Shown in pieces: positions 11,127 to 20,717 of a DNA stretch of 64,000 bases; the stretch's first letter is position 1; each line of letters starts with the position of its first letter. The stretch is from Ecytonucleospora hepatopenaei (taxonomy: Eukaryota; Microsporidia; Enterocytozoonidae). The stretch spans positions 1 to 64,000 of the forward strand of contig JAPMUG010000002.1 of assembly GCA_026692725.1 (NCBI GenBank), read 5' to 3'. The notes under the pieces were generated by a model. That model did not search any database. It was not told the DNA's origin and was given only the letters and a program-made list of their open reading frames with translations. The position numbers and the translations under genes are program-made.

Positions 11127-12428
11127 TTACATTTTTAATTTAAGATCAAAAATAACATAATTTAATTTAATAAAAATGCTATAAAGTACAATAGTATTGT
11201 GTATTTTATTCTGTTTTTCTTTTTTTGGTATCAGGTTGAGATTGTTGATTTGTTTCATCGCTACATTTCCAACCACATCACTTTCTTGTTCTAAATTATC
11301 AGATTGTGTGCTTAAAAAAGTATCTGTTGGTGTATATTTTGGATTTTCTTTTTCTCTATATTTCGCTGTCAAAGTTTTATGCCTGTTTAACTCAAATGAC
11401 ACCCATGTTTTATAACTTAATACTTGTGTAAAATCTAATTCTATATTATGATGCTGATGTGTCAAATAAAAATTTTGTAAAGTTTTTGATTTAATTTTAG
11501 GGCCTAAATGACGCGCTAATGCAGCCCACTGAACATAAACCTGAGAAAAAAACACATCTGTTTTTGTGTTTTTTTCTTCTATAAATTTTCCAACAATACT
11601 CAATTTGTTGCTTTTTTCACATAAATTATGATCTGTAAATTTTCCGTCTTCAACAAATAATTTTTCTTCTATTTGTTTAAAAAAAGCTGTTGCTGTCCAG
11701 TTAAACGTAAAGCATGGTAACATATGTTTTAAAAAATCACTTTCATTACTTAACATAAAATTATAACTAAGCACAAATATTTCTAAAAAATGCATCAATA
11801 ATCTATTAATAAACAAATCAAAAGTTAATATTTCAGGCATAATTTTTTCTATTGAGTCTTTTTTATAGTGTTCTTTACAAAATGCATGAAAATTGTGTGA
11901 GGTATAAATAAGATTCATAATATTATATTTCATTTGAAAAAAGCACCAATTTGTATAGGAGTGTTCATATATCAAACCACGTTCTTGTTTTAAAAATTTG
12001 TTCTTGGATTTTTTATTTAATTGTGGCGTTTTTATTAGCATGTGAAAAGATGTCAGGTCATATCTCAATCCTAAAAGAAGCTGTGCTTTACTTACTAAAG
12101 TTTTTAATAGCAATCTTACTACTGTATAAACATCATGCATTTGGTAGCAACATTTAAAACAATCTTTTTGTTCATTATTCATCATATACTCCATTACCAT
12201 GTTATTGACAGGTGTAGTGGATAATGAAGTTTTACACTCTTCATACATGTCATTGTATTTTGTTTTCATAAAAGCAATGTTATCTTTTGTTAAAAGATTT
12301 TCAAAAAATAAAAAATATTCTTTTTCTGCTTGATGATCTTTTATTAAAGATTGCTCATTTGTAAAATCACTTTCTGTAAAATTAGATGCACAAGAAATTA
12401 ATTTTATAAAATGTATTTGATATAACAT
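11127..12428 (-). CDS. Predicted secreted protein, subtelomeric family
   Basis: A 433-residue protein, start taken at the ATG at 12428 because the frame upstream is opened only by a TTG. Residues 1-15 (MLYQIHFIKLISCAS) form a likely signal peptide. The chain is rich in aromatic residues, histidine and cysteine, including a CFKCC cluster near residue 90, and is probably mostly helical. The C-terminus is moderately hydrophobic (IVLYSIFIKLNYVIFDL) and may be a membrane anchor. No family is recognised, but the broken gene at 7824-9047 is clearly related. An uncharacterised, possibly host-exposed, parasite protein is the best description. Confidence 0.75.
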   Translation of the reverse strand: MLYQIHFIKLISCASNFTESDFTNEQSLIKDHQAEKEYFLFFENLLTKDNIAFMKTKYNDMYEECKTSLSTTPVNNMVMEYMMNNEQKDCFKCCYQMHDVYTVVRLLLKTLVSKAQLLLGLRYDLTSFHMLIKTPQLNKKSKNKFLKQERGLIYEHSYTNWCFFQMKYNIMNLIYTSHNFHAFCKEHYKKDSIEKIMPEILTFDLFINRLLMHFLEIFVLSYNFMLSNESDFLKHMLPCFTFNWTATAFFKQIEEKLFVEDGKFTDHNLCEKSNKLSIVGKFIEEKNTKTDVFFSQVYVQWAALARHLGPKIKSKTLQNFYLTHQHHNIELDFTQVLSYKTWVSFELNRHKTLTAKYREKENPKYTPTDTFLSTQSDNLEQESDVVGNVAMKQINNLNLIPKKEKQNKIHNTIVLYSIFIKLNYVIFDLKLKM

Positions 12429-12644
12429 ATTCAATAAAATATATTTAAAGGGATAAATTAATTTATATCCTAAAGTTTTTTAGTTTATATTAAAATTTTA
12501 ATAAATTGAAAAATCTTTGTAATTTTACCATATTTATAACAAGACCTGTGAAATTTTAAATATAAGACAGATTATTGATTTATAATGTGTTTAGAACATT
12601 ATATGAAAGAATAAGTTTATTAAAAATGTTAAATACTTGAATCT

Positions 12645-13568
12645 TTACTTTGTAAATGATGTATATAATAAAAATATTATAGCAATCAACCAAAATATTG
12701 TCAATAGAGTTATTACAATAATTGTTTCTTTAAAAGAATATTTCTCTTTTATTTCACCTAAATCATATAAATTCTTGCATAAATCTTCAACTTTAAATTC
12801 ATGGTTAAATTCAACATAATTTTTATATTTGCATGTTTTAAATATTATTTTTTCTTTATAAAAATTTTTTATATTTTTATTTACTGCTTCCAGTGTGTCC
12901 CCTAATTTTTTTCCATTGTTAAATTTAAAATTTGGCTGTGAAATATATGGCATTTCTTCTTTTTTAATATTTATTACAGAATATTTCTGTATAAGGTCAA
13001 AAAAAGTTATTTCATCCTTTAATAGCACAATGTTTTTAACAGTGTTTTTAACATTATTGTTGTTTTCTTTATCATTTTCTTTGCTTTTATCAATAAAAAA
13101 TGTTATTTCATAAAAAATGTACTTCTTTTCTGTTGTAAAAAAAGTGGCATTGAACACTATTAACTTTAAAATTAAAGTATTTTTAAAATTAATTTTGTTT
13201 CCAATTACTTTTAGTGCCATTTCATTATCATTCTTAGTTAAATCTTCTTTATGTTTTTCATTTTCTATTCCAAAAAAATGTAAATTTTCTTTTCCAAATA
13301 ATTTGTTTGTTTCTTCATTTTTTATCTTATATACTTTACATTTATCAACAAAAAGTTTGTAATAATGCAGTAAATTTAAACAATTTTTACATATATTAAG
13401 TGTTTCTTTATTTTTTTCAGAATAAAAAACTACCTTGTCATAAAATATATAAAAATGTTCATTTTTGGCTAATGTATTTGTAAGAACGCTTACTCTTTCT
13501 AAATCACACTTCTCCTCAGAACAAATTGTTTTAATTAAAGATAAGCATAAATATAAAATACAAAACAT
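12645..13568 (-). CDS. Single-pass membrane protein, subtelomeric family
   Basis: A 307-residue protein with a signal peptide (MFCILYLCLSLIKTICS), a lysine- and asparagine-rich body and a C-terminal membrane helix (about 280-302) with a short cytosolic tail. It shares short aligned segments with the protein at 9810-10838 and, near its N-terminus, with the one at 13685-14020 (SVLTNTLAKNEHFYIFYDKVVF here, SVLSKNKKFEDFFDKVLF there). Both neighbours are on the same strand, which fits tandem duplication. No known domain is seen. Confidence 0.75.
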   Translation of the reverse strand: MFCILYLCLSLIKTICSEEKCDLERVSVLTNTLAKNEHFYIFYDKVVFYSEKNKETLNICKNCLNLLHYYKLFVDKCKVYKIKNEETNKLFGKENLHFFGIENEKHKEDLTKNDNEMALKVIGNKINFKNTLILKLIVFNATFFTTEKKYIFYEITFFIDKSKENDKENNNNVKNTVKNIVLLKDEITFFDLIQKYSVINIKKEEMPYISQPNFKFNNGKKLGDTLEAVNKNIKNFYKEKIIFKTCKYKNYVEFNHEFKVEDLCKNLYDLGEIKEKYSFKETIIVITLLTIFWLIAIIFLLYTSFTK

Positions 13569-13684
13569 TTAAAACTGTAAAAAATAAAATAAGGCAAAAA
13601 AATTAAAAATGCCCTTAAAGTAGAAATTTTTATATGAAAAACAGGCCAAATATTAATAATTGAAAAATTAATTTAGTCCTAAAA

Positions 13685-14020
13685 CTATAAATTAACATAT
13701 TGCCTTCTTACTTTATCAAACTGTGCTTGTTCTTTACGTTCATTTTCTAAAAAATCAAACTTCTTGTATTTTTTCCTGTTTATATACTCTTTTGATTTAT
13801 AGACACCATGTGAATTAAAAAGTACCTTATCAAAAAAATCTTCAAACTTTTTGTTTTTAGATAAAACACTAACTTCATCGTATATGTCTCTATCAATTTT
13901 AACCCTAATACCAATAATTGTAAAAATAAGTGTGATACTAGCACATAGTAGAAGAAAACATACTAAAATGTCGAAATTGTTGTATCTATTTATATCTTTG
14001 TTTTTGCCTTTGTTTAACAT
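13685..14020 (-). CDS. Short membrane protein, truncated family member
   Basis: A 111-residue protein with one membrane helix at about 18-43 after a basic, polar N-terminus, so probably a type II signal anchor rather than a cleaved signal. The segment after the helix (VSVLSKNKKFEDFFDKVLF) resembles the start of the mature protein at 12645-13568; the rest of that protein is missing. It is either a shortened family member or a remnant that still has an open frame. A CCCAT motif lies just ahead of the ATG, supporting the start. Confidence 0.65.
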   Translation of the reverse strand: MLNKGKNKDINRYNNFDILVCFLLLCASITLIFTIIGIRVKIDRDIYDEVSVLSKNKKFEDFFDKVLFNSHGVYKSKEYINRKKYKKFDFLENERKEQAQFDKVRRQYVNL

Positions 14021-14166
14021 TTATATGGGTAAAAATCAAAGTATAAAAAATAACTTTTTATAATTTTTTATAATTATTAAAATAGCAATATAGATTAAAC
14101 CTGAATTAAAATATTGTTTAACACATCTAATGTTATTGAAAACAAATCAAATATTTGTTTTTTTCT

Positions 14167-14182
14167 CCCTCCAAACCTTGAA
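14167..14182 (+). promoter_or_regulatory. CCCTCC start-proximal motif deciding the Dbf4-like start
   Basis: CCCTCC 14 bases ahead of the ATG at 14183. The longer frame begins with TTG at 14114, so this motif favours the internal ATG. The same CCCTCC spelling precedes the SMC2 start at 58791. Confidence 0.5.
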
Positions 14183-14581
14183 ATGAAGAATTTTAGACAT
14201 TTTTCCTCTCAATATATTTTAATTGAAGATTCAAAAGGTAAACACCAGCCAATATATAAAGAATATGAGAAGTCTCCACCCAAAATGACTGTTGTTGAAA
14301 AAATTGGATGTCCTTTTGTTACTAAAAAGGTAAGGAGGGAAAACAAAAACAAAAACAATTCAAAGAAAAAACCTAAATCAGGCTATTGTGAAGTGTGTTG
14401 CATGCGTTATTCGTCATATTTAGAGCATATGAAGCAGGAGCACGTGACTTGTGAGTGTGCCAGCCTGGATGAATTTGTGAGAGAGTTCAAGGAAGTTGTA
14501 ATAGAAACTACTTCTATAGACTACGAAAACAGTCCGAGTACAAATATGCGCAGTGTATATTATTTAAGTTCATATGAATAG
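14183..14581 (+). CDS. DBF4: Dbf4-like regulatory subunit of Cdc7 kinase
   Basis: A 132-residue protein with the two short conserved blocks of Dbf4. The first (about residues 10-45) contains QYILIEDSKGKHQPIYKEY followed by CPF, matching the family's motif M (IED-x-RPI-x-KEY then CPF). The second (about 68-90) contains YCEVCCMRYSSYLEHMKQEH, a C-x2-C...H-x5-H Dbf4-type zinc finger (motif C). Dbf4 binds and activates Cdc7 kinase to fire replication origins by phosphorylating MCM. Motif N and the BRCT-like region are absent, so this is an extremely reduced form. Start chosen at the ATG after the CCCTCC motif. Confidence 0.75.
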   Translation: MKNFRHFSSQYILIEDSKGKHQPIYKEYEKSPPKMTVVEKIGCPFVTKKVRRENKNKNNSKKKPKSGYCEVCCMRYSSYLEHMKQEHVTCECASLDEFVREFKEVVIETTSIDYENSPSTNMRSVYYLSSYE

Positions 14582-14746
14582 AATAATAAATACATGGTAT
14601 AATAAATTTTTATATAAAGTATAAATAGTTTTGTTTTTATCTCATATTTTTAAATAACTACATATAAAAACATTAAATAAGATTAAAAAGTAGAATAAAT
14701 TTATTTCTATTAGGCTTTGAAAATATCTTAAAATTTAAATGCCCTT

Positions 14747-15418
14747 ATGAAAATTTTACTAAATGGTAAAGGTTTACATGAAAATATTTACGATATTTTT
14801 GAATCTTTTTACAAAGGAAATTATAAGCAACTAAAAATCTACTACGATAAGCTTGTTAAATTGATTAGAAACAAAGAAAACATATTTAAAAAGAGATGGG
14901 ATGTTTTTGAAGATTTTGAATATTATTTATCTTTGCGTGTTATTTTAAATCGTGATTTCGCAATTTACCCTGATCCAAAGTTAGGTGAATCCATAGTTAC
15001 ACAAGTTTTAAAAATAAATGAAATTACTTATTGTAATTACGATAATGAAAAAATTGTGTTTTCTTATGACAAAAAAGAACTTAAAACTGATGATATAATC
15101 AATATAGATTTACAGCATAGTTTTAAGCAAATACTGCTTGCGCTTAAACCATTAAAATATAATTGTGAAAAAGAAGGATTGTCAAATTTAGATTTAAGGA
15201 TTGAAGAAATTTTATATGGTTTTAAACAAGGTAAAGAAATATTGTTCCATAAAATTGATGAAAAAAATGACTTAATGAAATCCTTTGAAGATAATGCATG
15301 CTCATTGGAAACAGTTAAATCTGAAAAAAACATATTAGAAAAGGATAATTCTAAAAAAAGGCATGTTTCTCTGTACAAAATAAAACATAATGCTTTTGGT
15401 GGTTCATCTTCAGAATAA
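14747..15418 (+). CDS. Hypothetical protein, 223 residues
   Basis: No family recognised. The start is well supported: CCCTT lies directly before ATG. The protein is soluble, mixed alpha/beta in appearance, with no signal or membrane segment. The N-terminal half is aromatic-rich (WDVFEDFEYYLSLRV), and the last 50 residues are charged and probably disordered, ending GGSSSE. It lies between Dbf4-like and Gle1-like genes on the same strand, which gives no functional hint. Confidence 0.7.
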   Translation: MKILLNGKGLHENIYDIFESFYKGNYKQLKIYYDKLVKLIRNKENIFKKRWDVFEDFEYYLSLRVILNRDFAIYPDPKLGESIVTQVLKINEITYCNYDNEKIVFSYDKKELKTDDIINIDLQHSFKQILLALKPLKYNCEKEGLSNLDLRIEEILYGFKQGKEILFHKIDEKNDLMKSFEDNACSLETVKSEKNILEKDNSKKRHVSLYKIKHNAFGGSSSE

Positions 15419-15443
15419 ATTTGTGTTCTTAATTTTTTATCCC

Positions 15444-15545
15444 TATTTTTTATATTTGAAAGTATTATATTTTTTATATTTGAAAGTATTGTATTTTTTA
15501 TATTTAAAAGTATTGTTTATTTATTTGTTATATTTAAAAGTATTT
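15444..15545. repeat. About 24-bp AT-rich tandem repeat, 4 copies
   Basis: Four imperfect copies of a unit ending in ATATTTGAAAGTAT or ATATTTAAAAGTAT lie between the stop at 15418 and the Gle1-like start. They also produce a spurious open frame. Possibly a 3'-end or promoter-region expansion. Confidence 0.65.
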
Positions 15546-15628
15546 ACATTGTATTTTATAACATATAGAATTGATTTAATCTATAAGTTGTATTTATAAT
15601 TTAATTTATAATTCATAAAAATATTTTA

Positions 15629-16360
15629 ATGACCCAGGATAATAATGAGGAACTATTACAGACATACATTAAGCAAAAAGAAGAATTAGAAAAGCTCATA
15701 AGTGAGTTAAAATCACAAATGAACACAACTAACATTCCTTTCTCAAGATATTTTCTGGAAAAGCATGAAATATACAATGCATCTAAAATTTTAAAAAGTG
15801 AAAATGTAGTAGAACTAAAAATATTTGTAAATAAAAAGTGCAACCAGATATCCACTGATATTCAGCACACTTATAACATCGTAAGCGAATTTAAAAAATA
15901 TGAAAATGATGAAGTGTTTTTTGATTTGTTTTTGCTTAAAATATTGGATCAAGGTAAAATACAAGTAGCAAGTAAAATAGATTTTTTTAAACCACTGAGC
16001 TTTATAACATCTAATCTTGATCCAAGATATGAAAACCACTATTTAAGACTGCTTATGTATAAAAATGTGAATGAAGATGAAATAAAGGGAGTGTATGCCA
16101 TTTATTTTGGAATACTTTATTTTAAGAATGATTATGCAGGGGCATGGGAGTTTTTGGCAAGTGTTTTAAATGTAGAACCAAATTCTTTGACTGCATATGT
16201 TTTAGAGGTGTATTTTTATATTTTAACAGAGTTGCTGTCTAAAACATGCAAAAAACGACTGGAGAAAATTTTGAGGTATTTACAAAATTTTTATTTTCAA
16301 AAAATGAACAATAAGCCCATTGAAATAAGAATTATACAAAAAATAAACGAATTTCTTTAA
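15629..16360 (+). CDS. GLE1: Gle1-like mRNA export factor
   Basis: A 243-residue protein. Residues 1-35 form a coiled coil. From about 95 to the end the pattern fits the Gle1 helical-repeat domain: FFDLFLLKILDQGKIQ, then an I-x-G-x-YAIYFGILYF segment, then AWEFLASVLNVEPNSLTAYV, which matches the family's hallmark W-x-WLA-x-LLN-x-EP region, then a helix with LEKILRYL. Gle1 sits at the cytoplasmic face of the nuclear pore and, with inositol hexakisphosphate, activates the DEAD-box helicase Dbp5 for mRNA release. The protein is about half the yeast length. The assignment rests on pattern recognition without a search. Confidence 0.72.
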   Translation: MTQDNNEELLQTYIKQKEELEKLISELKSQMNTTNIPFSRYFLEKHEIYNASKILKSENVVELKIFVNKKCNQISTDIQHTYNIVSEFKKYENDEVFFDLFLLKILDQGKIQVASKIDFFKPLSFITSNLDPRYENHYLRLLMYKNVNEDEIKGVYAIYFGILYFKNDYAGAWEFLASVLNVEPNSLTAYVLEVYFYILTELLSKTCKKRLEKILRYLQNFYFQKMNNKPIEIRIIQKINEFL

Positions 16361-16366
16361 AATAGT

Positions 16367-16945
16367 TTATCTGTTACTCTTTGCAATCCTTTCGACTTCT
16401 TCCTTCTTCTTTAATGCCATGCTGTTTTGATTTCCAGCTGCACATGCCATAATTTCATATGCTATTATTTCAGGCATACCTTGTTTTTTATTTCCGAAAG
16501 CTGCGTTTCTTATTGCGTCTGCCAGAAACTGAAGTGCTTTAGCAACACGTTTGTAAGGACTAACATCGACTGATGCTCTTTTCATATTTCCTCCTCTACC
16601 GACTCTAGCTGAAATTTCTCTTGGACCTGCATTAATTACTGCGTCAACCAACATTTGGATTGGATTTCCACCTTTCTTTGACATAATCTCACATGCTTCC
16701 ATAAACAACTTCATTGCAAGTCTTTTCTTTCCGCTGTTACGACCATGTTGCATCAAGTGAACTACAAATCTTTCAATAATTGAAGTGTTGCACTTACCAA
16801 AATGTCCAAGATCCTCTTTTGTAGCTGTATGTGGTACTATACCAGTCTTTTGGATGTTAATGACATTTCTTAAAGATTCATCATTGATTTTGACTTCTTC
16901 AAATGAATATTTGTTAAATAACTTAAGCTCAACTTTTTCACTCAT
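16367..16945 (-). CDS. RPS5: 40S ribosomal protein S5 (uS7)
   Basis: A full-length 192-residue uS7 protein. The conserved core is plain: FVVHLMQHGRNSGKKRLAMK, the GGNPIQMLVDAVINAGPRE loop and VDVSPYKRV, ending with the family's ERIAKSNR C-terminus. It binds the head of the small subunit near the mRNA exit and the E site. Codons are less AT-biased than in neighbouring genes, as expected for high expression. CCC lies 14 bases ahead of the start. The stop falls only six bases beyond the convergent Gle1-like stop. Confidence 0.98.
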   Translation of the reverse strand: MSEKVELKLFNKYSFEEVKINDESLRNVINIQKTGIVPHTATKEDLGHFGKCNTSIIERFVVHLMQHGRNSGKKRLAMKLFMEACEIMSKKGGNPIQMLVDAVINAGPREISARVGRGGNMKRASVDVSPYKRVAKALQFLADAIRNAAFGNKKQGMPEIIAYEIMACAAGNQNSMALKKKEEVERIAKSNR

Positions 16946-17152
16946 AAAAACCTTAGGGTAAAATTTTTAAAAAAATATTTTTCTTTTACTAACTAACTAC
17001 TGACATTTGGTAAATACATTATTATATTAAAGTCAATGTTTTTATTCATTAAACAGGGTAAAATAATAAATTTAAGGTATATTCAATATAAAATTGTTTA
17101 TTTAAACAATAAAACATAATTTATTGAATTAGCTTTAAGGTAACACAAAATA

Positions 17153-19690
17153 CTATAAAATCAATTTTATTATCGTGCCTGAAATTTCTACTAATTCTTT
17201 GCCTTCTAAATCTTCTATTGCTTCTTTATAGCATTCACTTGATGAGTATTTTTCAGTTAAAACCTCTTTGTTTACCTTTAAATCCTTCAAAATCTTTGCT
17301 TGCAACACATGTTTTTTGCTCACTTCTTTAATATCATTTTCTTTTGTTATTTCTTCCAAATCATTTAATAAGTATGAAGATTTAATTGAAAAATCCCCAT
17401 CTCTTAAATTATAGCTATGCACCTCTCCTTCTTTAAAAACTATATTTGTTGTGAACAAATGATCTATTTGCTTTTTAAAATAAATATTTTCCTGTGTTTT
17501 TTTAATAAATGATAAAATTTCATCTATTTTTTGATAAATTACCGCCTTTAAAAAAATATATTGACCAATATTTAATACCATTGTATATGTATCAATTTTT
17601 GTCTTTACTTTACTCATTAAATCATTAAATGACAGTTTTATTCCATCTACTTTTAGATTTTTTATAAGCATGCTTTTTACTGGTATCATTTCACTACAAT
17701 CAAACTCTAAGCTTGCCAAATTTGGCCAAAGACACTTTTTCATTAAGAGAATTTTTGATTTTTTAAAAGTTTCATCTAATTTGAACTTTTTTACATTTTC
17801 AGTATTATTGTCATTATTGCTATAGCTTAATTTATTATTAATATCAGCAATAAAACACTCTCTAAATCTATCAAATGGTAATTTTCCTATTTCAAAATTA
17901 CTTCCTATTTCATAAAAATTATAATAATTAAACAAAAGAAGACTATATTTTTCTTCAGCATCAATAATTTTCTTTTTAAATGATAAAATCTCTTTCTTTT
18001 TATTTTTAAAGGTGGTTTTTTCTTGCTCTGTAACTTCCAAAAAATATTTGTTGTTTTTTTCTGTTAACTCAAATTCTAATATAATCCTTAAAAATTTGTA
18101 TTTTTGATGCTCATTTAAACAGCTTAAGAAAATTGCAAATTTATTTTTATTAAGCGTGTTTTTTAGCAAATTCTTTGTTATGTAAAACAAAAACTTTGTC
18201 AAATATGTTTTTTTATCATCCATTTCACTAAAAAAATAGGAAATTTGTTTGTAATAAAAAATATCCATAACTTCCTTTGTTATTTTAATGTCACTTTTTG
18301 AGTCATTCACTGAACACAAATAATATTTATCATTGTAACAACTAAATTCCTCCTTAAAAATTATCATTTTCGATATTTCTAAGTCAGCTTGACTGGAAAT
18401 ATTAGTGCTGTTCTGTTCATTGTCTAAATCATTTGTTTCAAATCCGTAAGCATGCAATAAATTGTTAATATCTGAATATTGATCTATTTCCTTATATAAA
18501 CTACTAAACTCTTTTTTGATCTCTTTTAAAACAATTTCCACATCTAAAAAACCATCCATTCCGTATACCTCTCTTTCAAATTCTGTAATAAAAATAGGTT
18601 TAATATTTGTAATTTCAGAAAAAGATGTGCAGTAGTCCAACGCCTCTAAAAATTTGAGTTTTATCATATAAAACAATTTTTGTTTATTTTCAACTATTGT
18701 TTTTTGATAAACTAAAAAAATTTCCTTATCATAACGCTCCTTTAATTGCATAAAATTAGAAATTAGAAAATTTGAGCCAGGTTTTTTATCTTCAATAAGT
18801 GCGCATGTTAGGTCAAATATCGAATCAGAAAGAGTATCAAATAAACTAACACCTATTGTATCACCTCTAATAAATATTTGATTATGTTTATATTCTCTTT
18901 GATTGTTCAATTTAATGTTTATAAATAAGTCTTTTGTTACAAATAGCGTAAATAGCTGTAAATCTATTATACAAAATATAATCATATCATTATTAGACAG
19001 GTTTTTAATAAAATTTAACTTCTCTTTGCATACCTTATTAATATCTTTTTTAATATATTTGTAAAGTCCATTTTTGCATAATAAAAGAATAAAATCCTTG
19101 TATTTTCTCATATTTAAATAAAAATCCTTGCTAAATTCACATTCACAATATAGTATTTTAAATAAATGTTTTCTTAACTTATTGTTGTTTTTATAAGTTT
19201 TGTCAAGATATTCAAATTTCTCAAAAGTGTTTAAATTTTTAGTTCTATTAAAAAAACTTTCTGTTTCTGCCTTTAAAAGTATTTTCTTGTGGTAAAAAAA
19301 TATCCTTGCTAATTTTTTATAACTTTTATAAATATCAGTATTCTTATCCTGGTGTAAAAAAACATTAAATGCTTCTTTTTCCAATTCTGAATAGTTTTTA
19401 CTTAATTCCTTATGAACCTCTATAAAAAGTGTGAATATAAAAACATCAAGTTTCCATTGCTTGAAACTTAAATCATCATAAAAAACACCAAAACATTTCG
19501 AAAACCTTTTTGTTATTTTATATAACGTATGAAACTTTGTAAAATATTCATTCTTGTTTTTTATAATCCATTCTTTAAAATTATTTAAAAATGTTTCTTT
19601 ATTTTCTCTGTGAAAATTTAAATTAAATTCTATACACTTGTCTGTTTTAACTGGATCTTTAAAAGCTTCTAATACATCTTCAAAAAACAT
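17153..19690 (-). CDS. Highly diverged cullin-family protein (cullin or APC2)
   Basis: An 845-residue, lysine- and phenylalanine-rich, helical protein. The N-terminal two thirds could be the cullin repeats but show no clear motif. The C-terminal third fits the cullin homology pattern: a WP turn (KKCLWPNLASLEF) before a conserved strand, then a winged-helix end with VLQAKILKDLKVNKEVL and YKEAIEDLEGKELVEI, which resembles the cullin WHB domain. The terminal Y-x-YLA motif and a clear neddylation lysine context are not obvious, so APC2 or an unrelated helical protein remains possible. If correct, it would scaffold a RING ubiquitin ligase. Confidence 0.45.
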   Translation of the reverse strand: MFFEDVLEAFKDPVKTDKCIEFNLNFHRENKETFLNNFKEWIIKNKNEYFTKFHTLYKITKRFSKCFGVFYDDLSFKQWKLDVFIFTLFIEVHKELSKNYSELEKEAFNVFLHQDKNTDIYKSYKKLARIFFYHKKILLKAETESFFNRTKNLNTFEKFEYLDKTYKNNNKLRKHLFKILYCECEFSKDFYLNMRKYKDFILLLCKNGLYKYIKKDINKVCKEKLNFIKNLSNNDMIIFCIIDLQLFTLFVTKDLFINIKLNNQREYKHNQIFIRGDTIGVSLFDTLSDSIFDLTCALIEDKKPGSNFLISNFMQLKERYDKEIFLVYQKTIVENKQKLFYMIKLKFLEALDYCTSFSEITNIKPIFITEFEREVYGMDGFLDVEIVLKEIKKEFSSLYKEIDQYSDINNLLHAYGFETNDLDNEQNSTNISSQADLEISKMIIFKEEFSCYNDKYYLCSVNDSKSDIKITKEVMDIFYYKQISYFFSEMDDKKTYLTKFLFYITKNLLKNTLNKNKFAIFLSCLNEHQKYKFLRIILEFELTEKNNKYFLEVTEQEKTTFKNKKKEILSFKKKIIDAEEKYSLLLFNYYNFYEIGSNFEIGKLPFDRFRECFIADINNKLSYSNNDNNTENVKKFKLDETFKKSKILLMKKCLWPNLASLEFDCSEMIPVKSMLIKNLKVDGIKLSFNDLMSKVKTKIDTYTMVLNIGQYIFLKAVIYQKIDEILSFIKKTQENIYFKKQIDHLFTTNIVFKEGEVHSYNLRDGDFSIKSSYLLNDLEEITKENDIKEVSKKHVLQAKILKDLKVNKEVLTEKYSSSECYKEAIEDLEGKELVEISGTIIKLIL

Positions 19691-19943
19691 TTTTAATAAT
19701 TAAATCTTATAATTATGTATGAATAATAGTTTAACGCTATATGAATTAGAATTGGTGTAGAGAAAAATAAAATTTTAAATTATAAAATACAAGGGTTAAT
19801 TTTTCCCTCCAAATATTTTGCTAAAATTTTCAGGTTTTATTCAAAAATTAAAAAATTGATTTAAATTAAAGTTCTCCTTTACTGACAAAATACTCCTTTT
19901 TACATATGACAAATCTGACACATATATTTGATTCTTTTTTATA

Positions 19944-19951
19944 CCCTTATA
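19944..19951 (+). promoter_or_regulatory. CCCTT start-proximal motif
   Basis: CCCTT lies eight bases before the ATG at 19952. The open frame extends eight codons further up to a TTG, but the CCC motif lies inside that extension, so translation very probably begins at 19952. Confidence 0.55.
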
Positions 19952-20623
19952 ATGCAGTGTGTTAGCAATTGCGAAATGACCGTGTCGAAATTTAAGTCGG
20001 TTTTGACTGTAATTTCATCTTTATTAACTACCGCATCTTTAATAGAAAGAGGATATGAACCATATTTTATGAGTTTAATTCTGCCTATGTTTGTTTTGGA
20101 ATATATGCCAGGTATGTTAGCAAACAGTGTTTTACAAAAATTTGAAATAACTCCAGTATGTGCTATGCTTAATTTAATTGGGTTGTTTTTAGGTATGTTT
20201 TTGTACAGCCAAAGAGTCTTTTTGAGAGTTATTGGGGACTTACCAGTTGCAGGTAAAATTTTTACATTTTTAGGTTTTGTTCATTGTAGGGAAAATACAG
20301 AAAAATTAGTCACATGGCTTATTGTTAAGGAACTTACTGGCATTTTTATTCGTAAGCAGCTTATGGCAAAAAGTTTTAGAATCAGAAAAAGTGAAGCTAT
20401 GAATTCTTTTTTGTGTATATTTGCACTTTATGCAGTAAGAACATATGGAATGTCAGAAAAACTTGTGGTAGCTGCAATATTTGCAGTTCCTTTGGTCAAA
20501 ATTGTTTCTGGTTTTTTTGGTTCTCTAAGAGCAAGAATGATTAAGAAAGAAGAGGTGGTTGTAAAACAACAGCCAGAAGAAGAGGAAAAAACAACAAGAA
20601 AAACTGCGCGTAAAAATCAATAA
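19952..20623 (+). CDS. Multi-pass membrane protein with charged tail
   Basis: A 223-residue protein with about five or six hydrophobic segments (near 13-35, 40-60, 70-90, 95-115, 150-165 and 172-190), then a cytosolic-looking tail rich in lysine and glutamate that ends in RKTARKNQ. No family is recognised with confidence. An ER or nuclear-envelope channel-like protein is possible, but this is a guess from topology. Start set at the ATG preceded by CCCTT. Confidence 0.65.
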   Translation: MQCVSNCEMTVSKFKSVLTVISSLLTTASLIERGYEPYFMSLILPMFVLEYMPGMLANSVLQKFEITPVCAMLNLIGLFLGMFLYSQRVFLRVIGDLPVAGKIFTFLGFVHCRENTEKLVTWLIVKELTGIFIRKQLMAKSFRIRKSEAMNSFLCIFALYAVRTYGMSEKLVVAAIFAVPLVKIVSGFFGSLRARMIKKEEVVVKQQPEEEEKTTRKTARKNQ

Positions 20624-20717
20624 TTGAGATAAAATAATCAATGAATAAGATTAAATAAATTAGATAAGCAAACTTTATTATAAAATTTTACTTAAAAATG
20701 CATTAAAACATAAATAA

